Shown: positions 1-12,190 of the stretch, piece by piece
How positions within the stretch are numbered: position 1 is the stretch's first letter
Layout: each line of letters starts with the position of its first letter
Origin: Scleromitrula shiraiana
Taxonomy: Eukaryota; Ascomycota; Leotiomycetes; Helotiales; Sclerotiniaceae
Assembly (NCBI GenBank): GCA_028455995.1
Contig: JABELC010000005.1
Coordinates: 620,001 to 684,000 of the forward strand
DNA length: 64,000 nt
Direction of reading: 5' to 3'
Position numbers and translations under genes: made by a program
The notes under the pieces: model-generated
What the model was told of the DNA's origin: nothing
What the model saw: the letters and a program-made list of their open reading frames with translations, nothing else
The model's database searches: none

Positions 1-1407
1 TAGCATGGGATGATATCAATGATTTGATGGATGGATGCATGGATGAATAATAACAAAAATGGCATAGCGACGGGCGTTTTATTGGACGAAATCGTGGAAT
101 GAATAGACGAAGAGCACATAAAAGCAATCAATACACGGAGGATATGATATGAGATGAGACGATATGATACCTTCCTTGGTTAGAAGCACATACTAGTAAC
201 GATAGACATATACATACATGCATACGCATACTGTAGTTACGTACATGACATGACATTTGTTTCTAAATTATTTGAAATGGATACTATAGAATTGGGATTC
301 TTACTTGTATTTGTTCTATTTATTTGAATTACAATGAATGCTACGGTATGTCGAATTAGATGTAAACAAGAGCGACCAACTAACTAACTAACTACATAAT
401 AAGTAACCTTACCCCCATCCTCGAGTACATCCAATCTAATATCGATCCGGAAGATCCTACACTACCCTAACCCCCCATTATCCCGACTCTCCACGCCAGC
501 CCTAAAGATCAGATAGGCACCATCCGGGCACCAGCCAATTCGAAAGCACCTCGACAAACAGCGTGATTTCGGCCCCCGCCGCGTTCCCGCAGCCGGGCTA
601 CCAGCTAGCGTGCTAGCGTGCTAGCGTGCTATCGTCAACAGGCAAAGGAGACACAAAACGTCGAAGCGAAACGAAGCGAAAACAAAAACAAAAACAAAAT
701 TAACGCGGGTGATTCATTACGTCATGCCGCTCGCGCCCAGATATGGATATGGATATTTGAAAGTGGGATTTTTACTTCCATGGCTTGGTGTCCAACCGTG
801 TTGGATACTCTTGGAATCAGGAAACGGGCGTGTGTTTTACGTTTTGTTGATGTTTGTGTTCGTTGTATTGTATCGTATCGTATCGTATCGTATTGTATCG
901 TATCGTATGGTATCCTGTCGTGTTTTCTTCATGGTGGTTTTATTAGAGGAGATGGTTTCGCGGGGAGTGGGTTATAATTAATTGTAGAGGTTTGGTTGGT
1001 GGTTTTCTTTTTGGCTTCTTTGTTTGGTTGGAGATGGAGGGTCGGTATGATATGATATGAAGTCGGTACTATATTCATTCGAGGTTTTGGCTGGTTTGTT
1101 GGGCTTTGTTTGATTTGATTTGAGTTGATTTGATTTGATTTGAGTTGATATGAGTTGATTTGATTTGATATGTTTTGTTTTGTTTTCTTTCAAGGTTATG
1201 ATTTTGCTTTCTCTTGTTTTTGGCAAGGTTTTATATGTTTTATCATCTTCATGATCATGTAGATAGTTCACTACTGCTGTATAGAATCTTCTCTTCGTCG
1301 TCAGTTTTTTTTCGCAAAATAAATATATCTTGAATAACATTACATTTACACTTATATTTGCGCTCACGACCATATCTACTGCCTGTATATTTATCAACAA
1401 ATAAAAG
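1..1407. repeat. Gene-free leader with simple repeats
   Basis: No convincing gene is seen. The stretch carries three copies of an 8-bp unit (gctagcgt) at about 604-630, a TATCG pentamer array at about 866-915 and a TTGAT/TTGAG array at about 1110-1172. The open frames crossing it are simply repeat translations. It probably includes the promoter and 5' leader of the CAP gene that starts at 1408. Confidence 0.6.
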
Positions 1408-2208
1408 ATGTATTTTCATCCCAAGCTACCATCAACTCTCCTCCCAATCCTCCTCCTCACGTCGTACGTATCCGCCGACATAAAAACCATAACCCACACC
1501 GCAACCGCAACCCCAGAACCCACCTCTTCCACCTCCTATACCTCAGATTCCCAATTCAAATCCGATGTCCTCGTCGCGCATAACTTTTACCGCGACGAAC
1601 ATAATACTAGTTCTTTGAGGTGGAACGATACTAGTGCTTCATATGCTGCAAAGTGGTCTAATGGATGCGTGTTTAAACATTCTGTATGTTCCCTCCTTGC
1701 ATCCATCCATCCATCCATCCATCCATCCATCCATTGAATTCTATACATACCATAGAATCAAGAAAGGAGTTCCTCTAACATAAAAACACAGGGCGCACCA
1801 AGCGGCGAAAACCTCGCCACCGGCTACCCCAACGCCACCTCCGCCATCGACGCCTGGGCACTCGAGCGCAAAACCTACAACTTCGCCTCCGGCACCTTCA
1901 GCCGCAGAACCGGCCACTTCACACAACTAGTATGGGCGAACACGACATCGGTAGGCTGCGCGAGGAAGCAGTGTAACGGCACGAATGGGACGCCCGGGTG
2001 GTATGTGGTGTGTGAGTATTGGCCGGCGGGGAACGTGGTGGGGGGGTTTGCGGATAATGTACGGGGGCAGAGTCAAGGGGAGGAGGGGGATACGGTGGAG
2101 AGTGGGGTCACGGGGAGTACGAGTTTGGGGGTTAGGTGGGGGGTGTGCTGGGGGTGGATGGTGGGGATGGGGGGGTTGGCGGCGGGGATGGCCGGGTTGA
2201 TGTTGTAG
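1408..2208 (+). CDS. Secreted CAP/SCP (PR-1-like) protein
   Basis: Model join(1408..1683,1792..2208), 230 aa. The intron starts GTATGT, contains an (ATCC)n microsatellite at 1701-1734 and ends ACAG; joining restores the frame exactly. The N-terminus is a hydrophobic signal peptide ending near Ala23, then a Thr/Ser-rich linker. The CAP domain spans roughly residues 50-190, with AHNFYRDEH, the GENLATGY region, GHFTQLVW and the VVCEYWPAGN signature. The last 25 residues are Gly/Met/Leu-rich and hydrophobic, which could be a GPI-anchor signal or a membrane anchor. CAP proteins are extracellular; fungal members have been linked to sterol or lipid binding and export. The second half of exon 2 is extremely G-rich on the coding strand, unlike its C-rich beginning. 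The family call is firm; the substrate is unknown. Confidence 0.88.
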
Positions 2209-2457
2209 GTTGGGGATGATGGGATATTATGGGATGGGGTTGATTGGGGTTTTGAAAATCAGTATTTAGGTTGGAGTTTTGGGGGAAATATACCTGGTAT
2301 TTGGTGTTGATGGGGTAAAGTAAAAGAATTTCGCTTGTAATTAGATCGCGTTTGAAATATCTTGAAATTGTATTTAGAATACACTAGATGTTTGTTATAT
2401 TAAACCTCACCTGATAAAGGATAGATACATTTCATCAATCCTCTATGCTCTTCATCT

Positions 2458-3406
2458 ATTCGGTCCAACCTCTCCGCAAATCCAAACAGTAATCCAGCCA
2501 AGGAAGCTTCATGAAGTTGTAGAGAATCAGGCTTTTGTAGAAGTCTCTTGTAAATATTTCCGCCAAGATGCATGTTTCCTCGAAAGTCTCAAAATTAATG
2601 AATCCATAATCTAATTGCAGTGTCATGTCTGATGAAAATGCTGTTGGCTTATTTACTTCTATGACTTGCTTCAGAGACCAAACAGAAGGTTGAGGTTCGG
2701 AGGGTGAAGCCGAGAGGAACTTTTCGCAGCCTATTGCCCTTTGAACAATTAAGCAACTCTCTCTTGCTCCATTTTCATTCTTAAACGCTCTATTTCCACC
2801 CGCATTTGTGTTATTTTGTTTCTGTGACCATCGAAGACGCTACTACCACCAACAACAAATGTTTTTACATATGGTATTCTTTTCTTGAAGCCCGACTTCA
2901 ACTCTATCCTAATACATAATTGCACTTGAACGACAGCCTGAGCTATTCTATCCACCCAACCAATTTCTAGAGCCGTTGCGTCGGCTACTCAACAGCTCTC
3001 ATGGCTCGTAATTCATATGCCTCGATGATAAGTGTGCTATCTCCGTCGACGGCATCAAAGCCTCCATTCCGAGCAATCCAAAGTGTAACCGTTAAGTTTC
3101 TGCGCGCTCCATCATGCTAGCACACGCAACAAACTTTCCTCCGTTTCTCTTGGAAGCCAATTCAGCCAGGCAATCTAGGAATTTCTTCTTCGAATGATGA
3201 TGGCCCGAATCCGAAATTTGATGACGGTGCCTTGTGTCGATACTAACCGCATCACTGTCGTGAGTAGATTTGTCTTCAGCGAGTATCTCGATGCCCGTAG
3301 AGGCCGGCTCAACTTGTTCCTCGTTTCGAAGGGCAAGGAGATTGGCATAGGTGGTGAAACGATGCCTATTAAGTCCTGGGAGATTCCGGTTGAAGTTCTG
3401 AGCCAT
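2458..3406 (-). pseudogene. Frameshifted hypothetical fungal protein
   Basis: Reading from 3406 down to a TAG at 2458-2460 gives one long coding-like series of residues, but the frame changes three times, near 3090, 2995 and 2750. Segments include MAQNFNRNLPG at the start, FLDCLAELASKRNGGKF, VTLWIARNGGFDAV, then FVVGGSSVF followed by a short coiled stretch (MRVEIERLRMKMEQE), and a well-preserved tail containing LAEIFTRDFYKSL and MKLPWLDYCLDLRRGW. None of the three shifts coincides with a usable GT...AG pair, so introns do not explain them. I do not recognise a named domain; it resembles a fungal family of unknown function. Either it is a recently broken gene or the assembly has three indel errors close together. 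Confidence 0.6.
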
Positions 3407-4100
3407 AGTGTGAGACTAATACCATGAATGGTTTTGGTGAATTGTGTAACGAGTGGAAGGGAAAAAAGGGGTGTTTGTATTCATGTGTGATTGTGAGGTG
3501 TTGAAAGCTAAGCTACTTTCGGTTATTGGTCAGTCATATTGCGTGTTACGGTAATATCCTGTTTCTTCAAATCTTGAGATTTAGATGGATAGGGATATGG
3601 AAAACTGAGAGTAAGTATTATTCATTTAATGGAAAGGAAAGTGAAGACAAACAATTGAGACAAAGTAAGGTAAAGTAAAGTACTCTGGCTTGTTTAGAAG
3701 GCGACCACTGAATACCTCACATATACCCTCTTCAAACCCGTTCCTCCCTCCAGGCATAATACCGATTGGCAAACTTGCACTAGATAGAATGCGGAACGAA
3801 TTTATTGGCCTTCTCAGTCATATAAAAGTTGTAAAGCAATGCTTGCGTTACATGCAGCAGCTTTTATAGGAGAACAAGTATAACGTGTGATCGATACTTA
3901 GTATACCTACTGGGTTTGAAGAATGAACTTACTATCTCATCTGATCAGTCGTGTATTGAGCTTAATGCAAGTTGGAAGTAGATCTCAAAATTAAGGTATT
4001 TGGTTGACCAGTTTCATCTATCTATTCTAATATGCTAGTATAAATCCTAATAAATGATATTCGAGCCAAACTTTTCCAAAGGTTTATTTCCTTACATGAT
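3407..4100. other. Intergenic, nothing recognised
   Basis: About 690 bp of AT-rich sequence between the broken hypothetical gene and the 3' end of the aminotransferase gene. It probably holds the promoter of the former and the 3' UTR of the latter. No RNA gene or repeat stands out. Confidence 0.5.
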
Positions 4101-5376
4101 TTATGGCAATGAATCAACGTTTCCATTTGTTCCATTTGTAGTCTCGCCAGGGGCGAAATCTTTAATATCAAGTTGTTCGACATTCTTGTTCCATCCGAAT
4201 GTATCCTGGATTTTTCCAGCTTGGATACCTTTCAATGTAGTCAAAAGCTTGACGCAAATTGGTCCTGGCTCTTCGGAATCTTCAGGAATGTATGATGAAG
4301 TATTAGAACGGGAAAGGCGAGTTATGGATCGAATGGGAACGAGGGCTGCGGCTGTACCTGCAGCCATGACTTCGCTGAATGAGGATAGCTCTTCATATTT
4401 GATCTGTGATTGGAATTAGTATATAAGTAAGTCGTCTCAAATGATACGGTTGAAAATAAGGGGTGACTAACCGAGCGGACTTCAGTCTTCCAGCCAAAGC
4501 TCTTTCCAATTTCTAAGATACTGTCTGATGTCACACTTGCAATGACATTTTTGCTATCTGGAACTACTAAGGTGATGTTGTCTCCATCTTTCTTAGCACC
4601 AATGAATCCACTGGTAGAGAATTCATCAATCTCGCTCCTAGTTTGACTGTCCAAATGCAATGTAATTCCATATCCCTCGTTTCGGGCTTTGTCACTCCAT
4701 CTCAGCACTGGCGCATAGTTTCCGCCTACTTTAGCACTACCGGTTCCATGAGGAGCAGATCTGTCGAATTCCTCAAGAATCAATGCCTTCACGGGGTGTA
4801 CACCATGGTAGACGCCCACAGGCAGAACGTAAACGCAGAAAGTATATTCCTCTGGAGGATTCAATCCTAATTGAGCACTTGATCCAAAGATCAAAGGTCG
4901 AATATACATAGCTGCACCGGTCTCATGAGGTGGCACATACTCTGCATTTAAGGAAACAGCAGCATGTACGCAATCCATAAAGATCTTTTCTGGAACAGGA
5001 GGAATAGAGATGAATTCGGCGGAATGTGCTAATCTTGCAGCATTTTTGTTAGGTCGGAAGATAGTGATTGCTTTATCACCTGGGGTGCGGAAGGCTTTCA
5101 TGCCTTCATAGGCTTGTTGTCCATAATTCAAAGCCGGGGACATGCCATGGAGTCGTAGGAATGGATCGGTTATGAAGGTTGGGGGAGTCCAGACACCAGT
5201 TTTAACACTGTAGTGTGATTCGATGTGGCCGTTAACTTCAAGGTAAAGTTAGCTCAAGTTGGTTCAGAAATAGCATCTGATTGAAAAATAGAAGAAGAAT
5301 TGAGAATACCTTCACGAACTCTAAAGCCAATATCATTCCAATCAATGGTATTGACAGGTGGTGGGGGGAAGGCCAT
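4101..5376 (-). CDS. Branched-chain amino acid aminotransferase (class IV)
   Basis: Model complement(join(4101..4403,4472..5235,5310..5376)), 377 aa. It transfers the amino group between leucine, isoleucine or valine and 2-oxoglutarate, using PLP. Visible family features are GQQAYEGMKAFR near the N-terminus, the PLP-lysine region TGSAKVGGNYAP with Lys as the Schiff-base residue, SGFIGAKKDG, and ELSSFSEVMAAGTAAALVP, where the phosphate-binding GTAA loop lies. Length fits the family. There is no basic amphipathic presequence before the fold (it starts MAFPPPPVN), so a cytosolic location is likely. Fungi often carry several paralogs; this one resembles the TOXF-like subgroup named in annotation pipelines, which is inference from memory. 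Splice sites (GTATTC/AAG and GTTAGT/CAG) restore one frame through all three exons. Confidence 0.93.
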
Positions 5377-5765
5377 GATGAATATTGAGGGGAAAGTGTT
5401 GAGGTGATGATATTATTTGAAAGCTAGCTTGAGAATTGGAATTTGGACAATGAAGTTCTAGATGATGGATGAGACGGAATAGATGGAATCGACGGTCTTA
5501 TTAATCTCGTATTCCTCGGATAATATGAATAGTTTTACAGTAATTGCAGTTGTATATATAATAACATACAGTCAGACACAAGAGTTATTTTTTTTTCGGT
5601 TTTCCGAGCTCGGAGAAAGAACGCGGGGCAATATGATCGATTACACTATGCAGGTCTTGGATGTGACAGCATTGAAGTTTCGCTGCATCTGCACCACCCA
5701 GTGGTAAGGGTTTAAGGGTTGAAGATTACCTAATCATCCAATGCTACTTTAGCTCCAACCCACAG

Positions 5766-5799
<34 letters not shown>

Positions 5800-6184
5800 A
5801 CACACAGCTCTCAACCCTTACAGATTTACAACTCCCCTGTTCTTCTCCAAATTTCATACCCACAAATTTCACATTCCACAATTATATGAAACAAAAGTAA
5901 TATATTTCGTATTATATTAATCCTCAAGGGCAAATCAGAATCTCGTATGTTAAAACATCATGCTATTTATCATAATAGATCACCACGAGTACAGGTATAT
6001 TGAGAGAGCTTATCCTTATCTTCTTGCATATCTACATCTTTCTTTATTCTTTATTGCCATCTTTCTAGGCGATTTTATCGCATTTAAAATAGCACAATTT
6101 CTTCTTTCTATGATGGGAAATTAATCAATTAAATCAATCAATCAATCAATCAGCCAAAATCCTATCAAACATACTAAAGGAAAC
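5377..6184. repeat. Divergent promoter region with (CA)n tract
   Basis: This 0.8-kb gap separates the divergently transcribed aminotransferase and erv2 genes. It contains a dinucleotide (AC)n tract at about 5765-5807, interrupted once by a T, and a TCAA tetranucleotide run near 6126-6151 just before the erv2 start. No gene is supported. Confidence 0.6.
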
Positions 6185-6890
6185 ATGGCTCGACGACAGC
6201 ATATCAGTATCGTAATCATAGCCGTATTCGCATTTATTTCAATTTCAATTCTCCTCCTCAACCATCGACAAGGAGGAGTTCCTTCAGATGCAGGTTATAA
6301 TGCTGAACTCCCCCTGGACAAAACACCTATTCTAGTCGATGATGCGATTCTACATGGAGTAGCTACTGCCCCGAAGCTTGAGAATGCGACTTTGAAGTAT
6401 GCTCATTATGCAAACTGATAAATACGTGGGCTAACAATTATTTCAGAGCAGAACTCGGGCATGCAGCATGGAAAGTCCTTCATACGATGATGGCAAAATT
6501 TCCCGACAAACCTACCGAACAAGATAGTTCCGCCCTGATGAGTTATATTCATTTGTTTGCTCGATTGTATCCCTGTGGAGATTGCGCGCGACATTTCCAA
6601 CAATTACTACAAAAGTACCCGCCCCAGGTTGCGACGAGATCTACAGCTGCTGCATGGGCTTGCCATGTTCATAACGAGGTCAATAAGAGGTTGAAAAAGG
6701 AGATCTTTGATTGCTCAAAGATCGGAGATTTCTATGATTGTGGTTGTGCAGAGGATGGAACCCCAGGGGCACCGAAGAAAGGAGAGGCAGGCTTTACACC
6801 TTTGGAATTGGATAAGGAAGGGTAGGTTCCGGTTCCTAATTTGGACTTCTTGTTCTAACACGCCGATCCAGTTTGACCCGAGGGGGATAA
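6185..6890 (+). CDS. erv2: FAD-linked sulfhydryl oxidase Erv2 (ER lumen)
   Basis: Model join(6185..6396,6447..6821,6872..6890), 201 aa. It passes disulfides to secretory proteins or protein disulfide isomerase and reduces oxygen to peroxide. Residues about 6-27 form a signal anchor typical of Erv2 rather than mitochondrial Erv1. The Erv/ALR domain follows with ELGHAAWKVLHTM, the active-site CxxC in YPCGDCARHF, and ACHVHNEVNKRL, which holds the FAD-contacting histidines. A C-terminal Cys-Gly-Cys (YDCGCAEDG) is the shuttle disulfide seen in yeast Erv2. The last intron is only 50 nt but has a clear CTAAC branch site; splicing it replaces an early stop at 6823 with a short LTRGG tail. If it is retained, the protein simply ends at Gly-stop. 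Confidence 0.92.
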
Positions 6891-7339
6891 AATAGTGTTG
6901 AAAGGACACGACCTGTGTATAAGTATTGGACTTCGGATTCGGTTGCATCGGCGTAAGCAGAGTTTGGCGTAGGAATACTACCTGTATTTTAAGTCGGAGG
7001 GGGTTCAAAGGGCAGATCTAACTTGAAAGTCTCTTACCTGTATATAAATTGAAAGACCTGTATATAAATACGTACTATCATAAAATGCTTTATTCCGAAA
7101 ATCTAGATTTGTGAAGCAAAAAGCATAGCCGCCACTAGTGAATCCATTATCAGCACGTGCGCTGCCTTACTTACATCCGCGCTTGCTATGCCTCGCGTCT
7201 AAGATCTGCCTGTTTGGAGCTTCAATTTAGTAGCTCTCAATTACTCCCATCAACGAACAACGAATATAACGACTTTGAATTTCTTTCTTTCTTTATTTCA
7301 TACCTTAAATTTTACGACCATAGTACTGAACTTTTCATC
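6891..7339. other. Intergenic between erv2 and the proteasome gene
   Basis: A 450-bp gap between two genes on the same strand, serving as 3' UTR of erv2 and promoter of the proteasome gene. A TTTCTTTCTTTA pyrimidine run near 7279-7296 precedes the start codon. Nothing else is seen. Confidence 0.45.
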
Positions 7340-8317
7340 ATGGAGTTTGGCAACACAGGAATGTTGAATGAAGGTACCCAGATAGTCCCCAACCCCAGCT
7401 ATCATAACAGCTATAGCTAACCTAAGCTTCCTGGAGATGGCATTCATGTCGATATGGATCGTTTGAAGAAGGGTGAGGTCAAGTAGGTTATCTGTACTCT
7501 GATTTATCAACTTTGTCTAACATCATCACAGCTTGGGAACTTCAATGTAAGATGCCTTCGAATTTACACGACGATTCCATTCAAGAAACCAGCTTTAACA
7601 ATAGTTCAGTATGGCGATCAACTTTAAGGACGGTGTCATTTTGGGTCAGTTATTTCGAAGCACGATCTGCGAGGCGGGGCAAATACTAACATATTCGATG
7701 ATGAACAGGTGCCGACAGTAGGACCACCACCGGCGCATATATTGCAAATCGAGTTACAGATAAGCTTACGCAAGTTCATGATACAATTTGGTGTTGTCGA
7801 TCTGGGTCTGCGGCCGATACACAAGCTGTTGCGGATATCGTTCACTACCAGTTGGGTATGTACGGAGTTATGAATGGAAAGGTGCCAACTACACAGACGG
7901 CTGCTGCCATGTTTCAAGAACTCTGTTACGACAATAAGGATCAGTTAAGGTAGGGAATGAAGTCTACTCCTCGGCATAGCAGTGCTAATTAAGTGTAGTG
8001 CTGGATTGATCATTGCTGGATGGGATGAACGACATGGAGGTCAGGTTTACTCAATACCCTTGGGAGGATCATTACACAAACAATCGTACGCTATCGGAGG
8101 ATCTGGCTCTACTTACATTTACGGATACTGCGATGCCAATTGGAAAGAGGGTATGGACGAGACGGAAGCAGTGAATTTTGTTAAAGGCGCTTTAGCAGAG
8201 GCTATTAAGTGGGATGGGAGTTCCGGAGGTGTCATCAGAATGGTGGTCTTAACGGCCAAGGGTGCAAACAGGCACTTGTATCTTCCAGACACGAATTATG
8301 AGGTTCGTCATCAATAG
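7340..8317 (+). CDS. pre3: 20S proteasome subunit beta-1 (caspase-like)
   Basis: Model join(7340..7373,7437..7482,7532..7546,7610..7644,7709..7949,7999..8317), 229 aa in six exons, one of only 15 nt. It supplies the post-acidic peptidase activity of the 20S core. After a short propeptide containing GIHVDMDRLKKGEV, the autolytic site LG/TSIMAINFKDG exposes the catalytic Thr. Other hallmarks are GADSRTTTGAYIANRV, WCCRSGSAADTQA, GSGSTYIYGYCD and KWDGSSGGVIRMVVLT. Agreement with yeast Pre3 runs over the full length, and every junction keeps the frame. The first junction (GAA G / AT GGC, acceptor GGAG after a CTAAC at 7417-7421) was chosen because it is the only one that preserves the frame past the TAA at 7418. 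Confidence 0.95.
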
Positions 8318-10719
8318 ACGGTTCCATAAATGTACGAATAGAACTCGACAATAATACCACGGAGGTCAAGGTAATTGACCCATTGCATATGTTTTATGGC
8401 TTTATGGTTTATTTTATGGCGGTCAATAGATAAATCAAGCCGTCTTGAAGGTTAGCGATTTATTCTCGAAGCGGTGTGTGTGTATGTGTGTGTGTGTGTG
8501 TTGAAGAAAAAGCAAATGATCATTTGTGGCTTTTCCTGATCATGCTTCCCTTTGGTTGTGATACTTTCTTCTAGAAGTATGATTTGATGCTTCTAGAGTA
8601 ACATGTATGTGATTTTGTGTGATGATGTGTCGTACAGCTTGCAGGAGATACTCAATCTAGATTGAGGATGGCTTTCGGGAGATATTCCTGATATAAGAAT
8701 TAAAAGATGGGATTTTGTGTGGATAATCCTTTTGGGGAATACTAACTACTGTATGTAGATTCCTTACTATGGATGTACCTGGTATATTATTAGTTAGCTT
8801 CCTGAGTCTACTAGTAGGATAGATACAAGCGGGAATAATAAAATCTAGTGGAAGTAGTGGAAAATAGCACACCTACTTTAGTACCTATTGCGTATACTCA
8901 GCAGCAGCAGCAGCAGCAGCACAGCTAGACAATCCAGCAAGTGAGAAGGAGATATTGAGTTTTAGAAGTCGATGCTAATAACAGCGTCCGTCCACCAGGT
9001 TCTTATTTCAAGACAGGATTAATTGGCATTGATCTGGCTTTCATAGTATCTATCATAGTAGGTATGAAATTATTCCGTCCGCGTCCGATAGATTTTATTT
9101 GGACCTGGAGGAATGATGAAAAATGGAAGCTTATTAGTTTGATTCGTCATTATCTAATATCTTTCATCAGTGACACCACCACCACCTTCTTCTTCCCTTC
9201 TCCTTTCTCCTTTCTCCTTTCCCTTTCCCTTTCTCTTTCCCTTTCCCCTTCCCTTTCTACCTATTATTTTCTTTCAAAGGACTAAAAACTTCCGTACACA
9301 TATTCCGGTAGTTTATTAGTTATGAACTTCTTTTATGGTAGAGAAATCATAAGAAATCATATAAAATAATATCCTCGAATCTTGGACGAATATCTTTCAA
9401 TGTACTTCTTCTAATAAGTCGAGGTTCTTCTATCGTTTTTCTTCCTATTGTATGGTGTATCAACCTAGCAGATCGCTTTTTTTTTTTCTGTATTTGCTAT
9501 TTCATCATCTTGCTGTGATTCAATTTAAATGTACTTGTTCATTGGCATAATTCATGTTAATATACATATATAATACGTATATAATACATATATAATACAT
9601 ACATACATACATAATACATACATACATACATAATATAATACATAAAAGAAAAAGATGTACACGCACACACATATAAATTCAATACAGCAGTAAAGTGGAC
9701 AGTACAGTAGACAATACGGTAGACAGTACTTTACAGTACATCAACCTGGCACCATCAAGATTCAGGGTTCTTTTTGATCTTCCGTCATAGTCTATCTAAT
9801 CGACCTTCATTCAAAATCCATTAAATCCATTAAATCCATTCAAACTGGGCCTACTTGTTGGTGACCCCAAAAATTGAGAAATTCCCATTTACTTAATCAA
9901 TCCATACATTACATTACACAACCATAAAACCACACAACTACAACCAAAAACATTCTAAACTTTTCGGTTCACTTCAAGCTTTACTTTTTTACCTTGACCT
10001 TGAACTTTCAACAAAAAAAAAACATAAACTCTCTCTTCCTCTCTTCCTCTCTTCTTCCTCCTCCTCTATCATTTTCATCTTCTACGATATCAACGACTAA
10101 GGGAAGATAATTGGATTCTCTATTCAGGTGTTTATTCAAAAGTAATTAGGAAGATTTAATTTCTATTTATTTTTTTTTTTTTTTTGAAAAGAAAAAGTTT
10201 CTGGTTTTCTAGGAATGTTGTAGGCAGGTAAGCTTCCCAATTCTTAGATTTTGTGCCAACATTGTGATTATATGCACCCCCACGATATTATTGAACATAA
10301 ATCGCGCGCCATCGTTATTATTCATCCCAACCTAGTCAACCAAAATATGAATCTGATTCTTTCGCAAAAGACTCAAAGGGTTTCATATGCTCGGCTGGAA
10401 AGAAGTCTTGCCAGTATCTAGTTTGTTGTTGATTATTAAATAAGCATCGTCTGGGTGGTCCATCCTACCTTATTTTTACACGGAGCCTCAATACAGCGAT
10501 ATAATCAATTGTTTTCGCGATAAGAGTTAGACCTTGCTTTTCATTACCAACAGCAAGGTCTCAGTTGGCGCCTTGATTTTAAGAGACCTTCGGTCATTCT
10601 TATTTACTCTCATGTCTCCTCCACACTGTTCCAGCCATCCTACATTTAGCAGAAAAAGGCTAATTCGCGACAACCCATCCGTTAGGTTTTCTCAACTTTT
10701 AAACTCACTATAGGCTGAT
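8318..10719. repeat. Long gene-free region with microsatellites; leader of cyclin gene
   Basis: No gene is supported over 2.4 kb. Simple repeats are (GT)n at 8474-8501, (AGC)n at 8899-8921, a C/T-rich CTTTCC array at 9186-9259, ACAT/ATAC arrays at 9561-9644, a T tract at about 10170-10185 and a TC-rich block at 10027-10070. The last 500 bp probably form the 5' leader of the cyclin gene. A GTAAGC donor at 10230 and an ATAG acceptor just before the start codon could bound a leader intron, and a three-codon upstream ORF (ATG TTG TAG) sits at 10215-10223 just before that donor. Confidence 0.5.
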
Positions 10720-12190
10720 ATGGCTGCGGTGATCGATTTTGTGTCAGATACATCTCGCTTTCACAGCCATACAATGGTAGCTGGTCCAGGTCACCAGCAA
10801 TCTCCAGAGGAATCACCATACAGACAACCATCACGATCAAGAGTAGAACCTCCCCCCAGTCCGAAACCCCACCCCACATCTGTAGATGCTGGTACCCCTC
10901 CTCCGAGCGCAAACGCACGCGCCAAATTCTGCGGCTCTCATGATGTAGAGCGCGATACAACTGTAAAGTCGGCACCTATTTCACCCCCATCAAGTTCTAG
11001 CCCAAATCCAGATTCATATACACAAGAACAGTTCAGAAGTCAACAGGACTTCCCTCAGTCCTCTGCACCGCACGGCAGACCGGAACATACACATACACAA
11101 AGCACTGGTGCTGTCTCGCAGACAATGCCAGGTCGTACGACTTCCTCATCTTCCGAAGTCGGCAATATCCCAAGACCATCAAAATCCCTTGACGATGTCC
11201 AGAAATATGGTGGCAATACAATCAAAGTAAGGGATTTGGAACACATTCAAAGTTTTGCCAGCGAAGAATTTCTTTCTTTCAGAGGTCAATCTGCACGGCG
11301 GCGTACAGCGGAGGATCCAGCATTAAAATATGAAATTAGTGGGATGCCAATATCAGACATTATCGAAATGGTCGCTGGCCTGTTGGCTAAAATCACTACC
11401 ACGAACGATAAACAACATGATAATCTACAAAAGAATATACCATCCGCCGAGAACACAGCCAACCTAACAGGCTTATCATCCAGTGTCCTGGCATTTCATG
11501 GAAAGAATGTTCCTAGTATTACGATACTAAGTTACTTGACTCGGATACATAAATATTGTCCAACAACCTATGAGGTTTTTCTGAGCCTATTAGTATATTT
11601 TGATAGGATGACGGAGAGGGTTAACGCAGCACCTATGCAGGCTATGCGTCAAGACTCCATGGATCAGGATGATTCTCGACCTTCTACTAGTTACTCAGCA
11701 AGTGGTTCGGATTTAGCTGATAGTCCACCGGGGTCTAGAAGCGTTCCTGAGATCAAGGCAGAGCTTGATAGTGCTCAATATACACATACACCAGCCCCTG
11801 AACCTGGCTTGTCACAGTTTCCTCTATCGCACTTCTTTGTTGTCGATAGTTTCAACATTCATCGATTAGTTATTGCTGGTGTTACATGTGCAAGCAAGTT
11901 CTTTTCTGATGTATTCTATACTAATTCTAGATATGCAAAGGTTAGCTTCGCTATTTGATTATGTTGTATTCCTTACTAATTTTCTCTAGGTTGGTGGATT
12001 GCCTTTGCCGGAATTGAATCATTTAGAACTACAGTTCTTACTTCTCAACGACTTTCGACTTTCTGTGCCTGTTGAGGAACTGGAAGCATATGGAACGATG
12101 CTCGTTGAGTTTTATGCTCGGGAGGTGATTGCCCAAAGACAGGCTGGCATGACAGCAGATATGGCATATCCGCAAGGCTCTGAACCTTGA
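10720..12190 (+). CDS. Pho80-type cyclin
   Basis: Model join(10720..11940,11990..12190), 473 aa. Pho80-like cyclins partner a Pho85-type CDK and in yeast repress the phosphate-starvation regulon. Residues 1-210 are Ser/Pro-rich and disordered. The cyclin box starts near residue 255 (SITILSYLTRIHKYCP), continues with FLSLLVYFDRM, and resumes as VVDSFNIHRLVIAGVTCASKF and SRYAKVGGLPLPELN after an insertion of about 75 Ser/Asp/Pro-rich residues. The intron falls in SRYAK/VGGLP, restoring a contiguous family motif. The C-terminus ends shortly after the last helix. The insertion inside the cyclin box is common in filamentous fungal orthologs as I recall, though its length varies. Confidence 0.9.

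Noticed and set aside
618..981. Two overlapping plus-strand open frames
   Set aside because: They translate TATCG repeats and G/T-rich DNA; residues are low-complexity and the frames overlap each other.
9064..9285. 73-codon plus-strand frame
   Set aside because: Its second half is a CTTTCC repeat translated as Ser/Leu/Phe runs; there is no other support.
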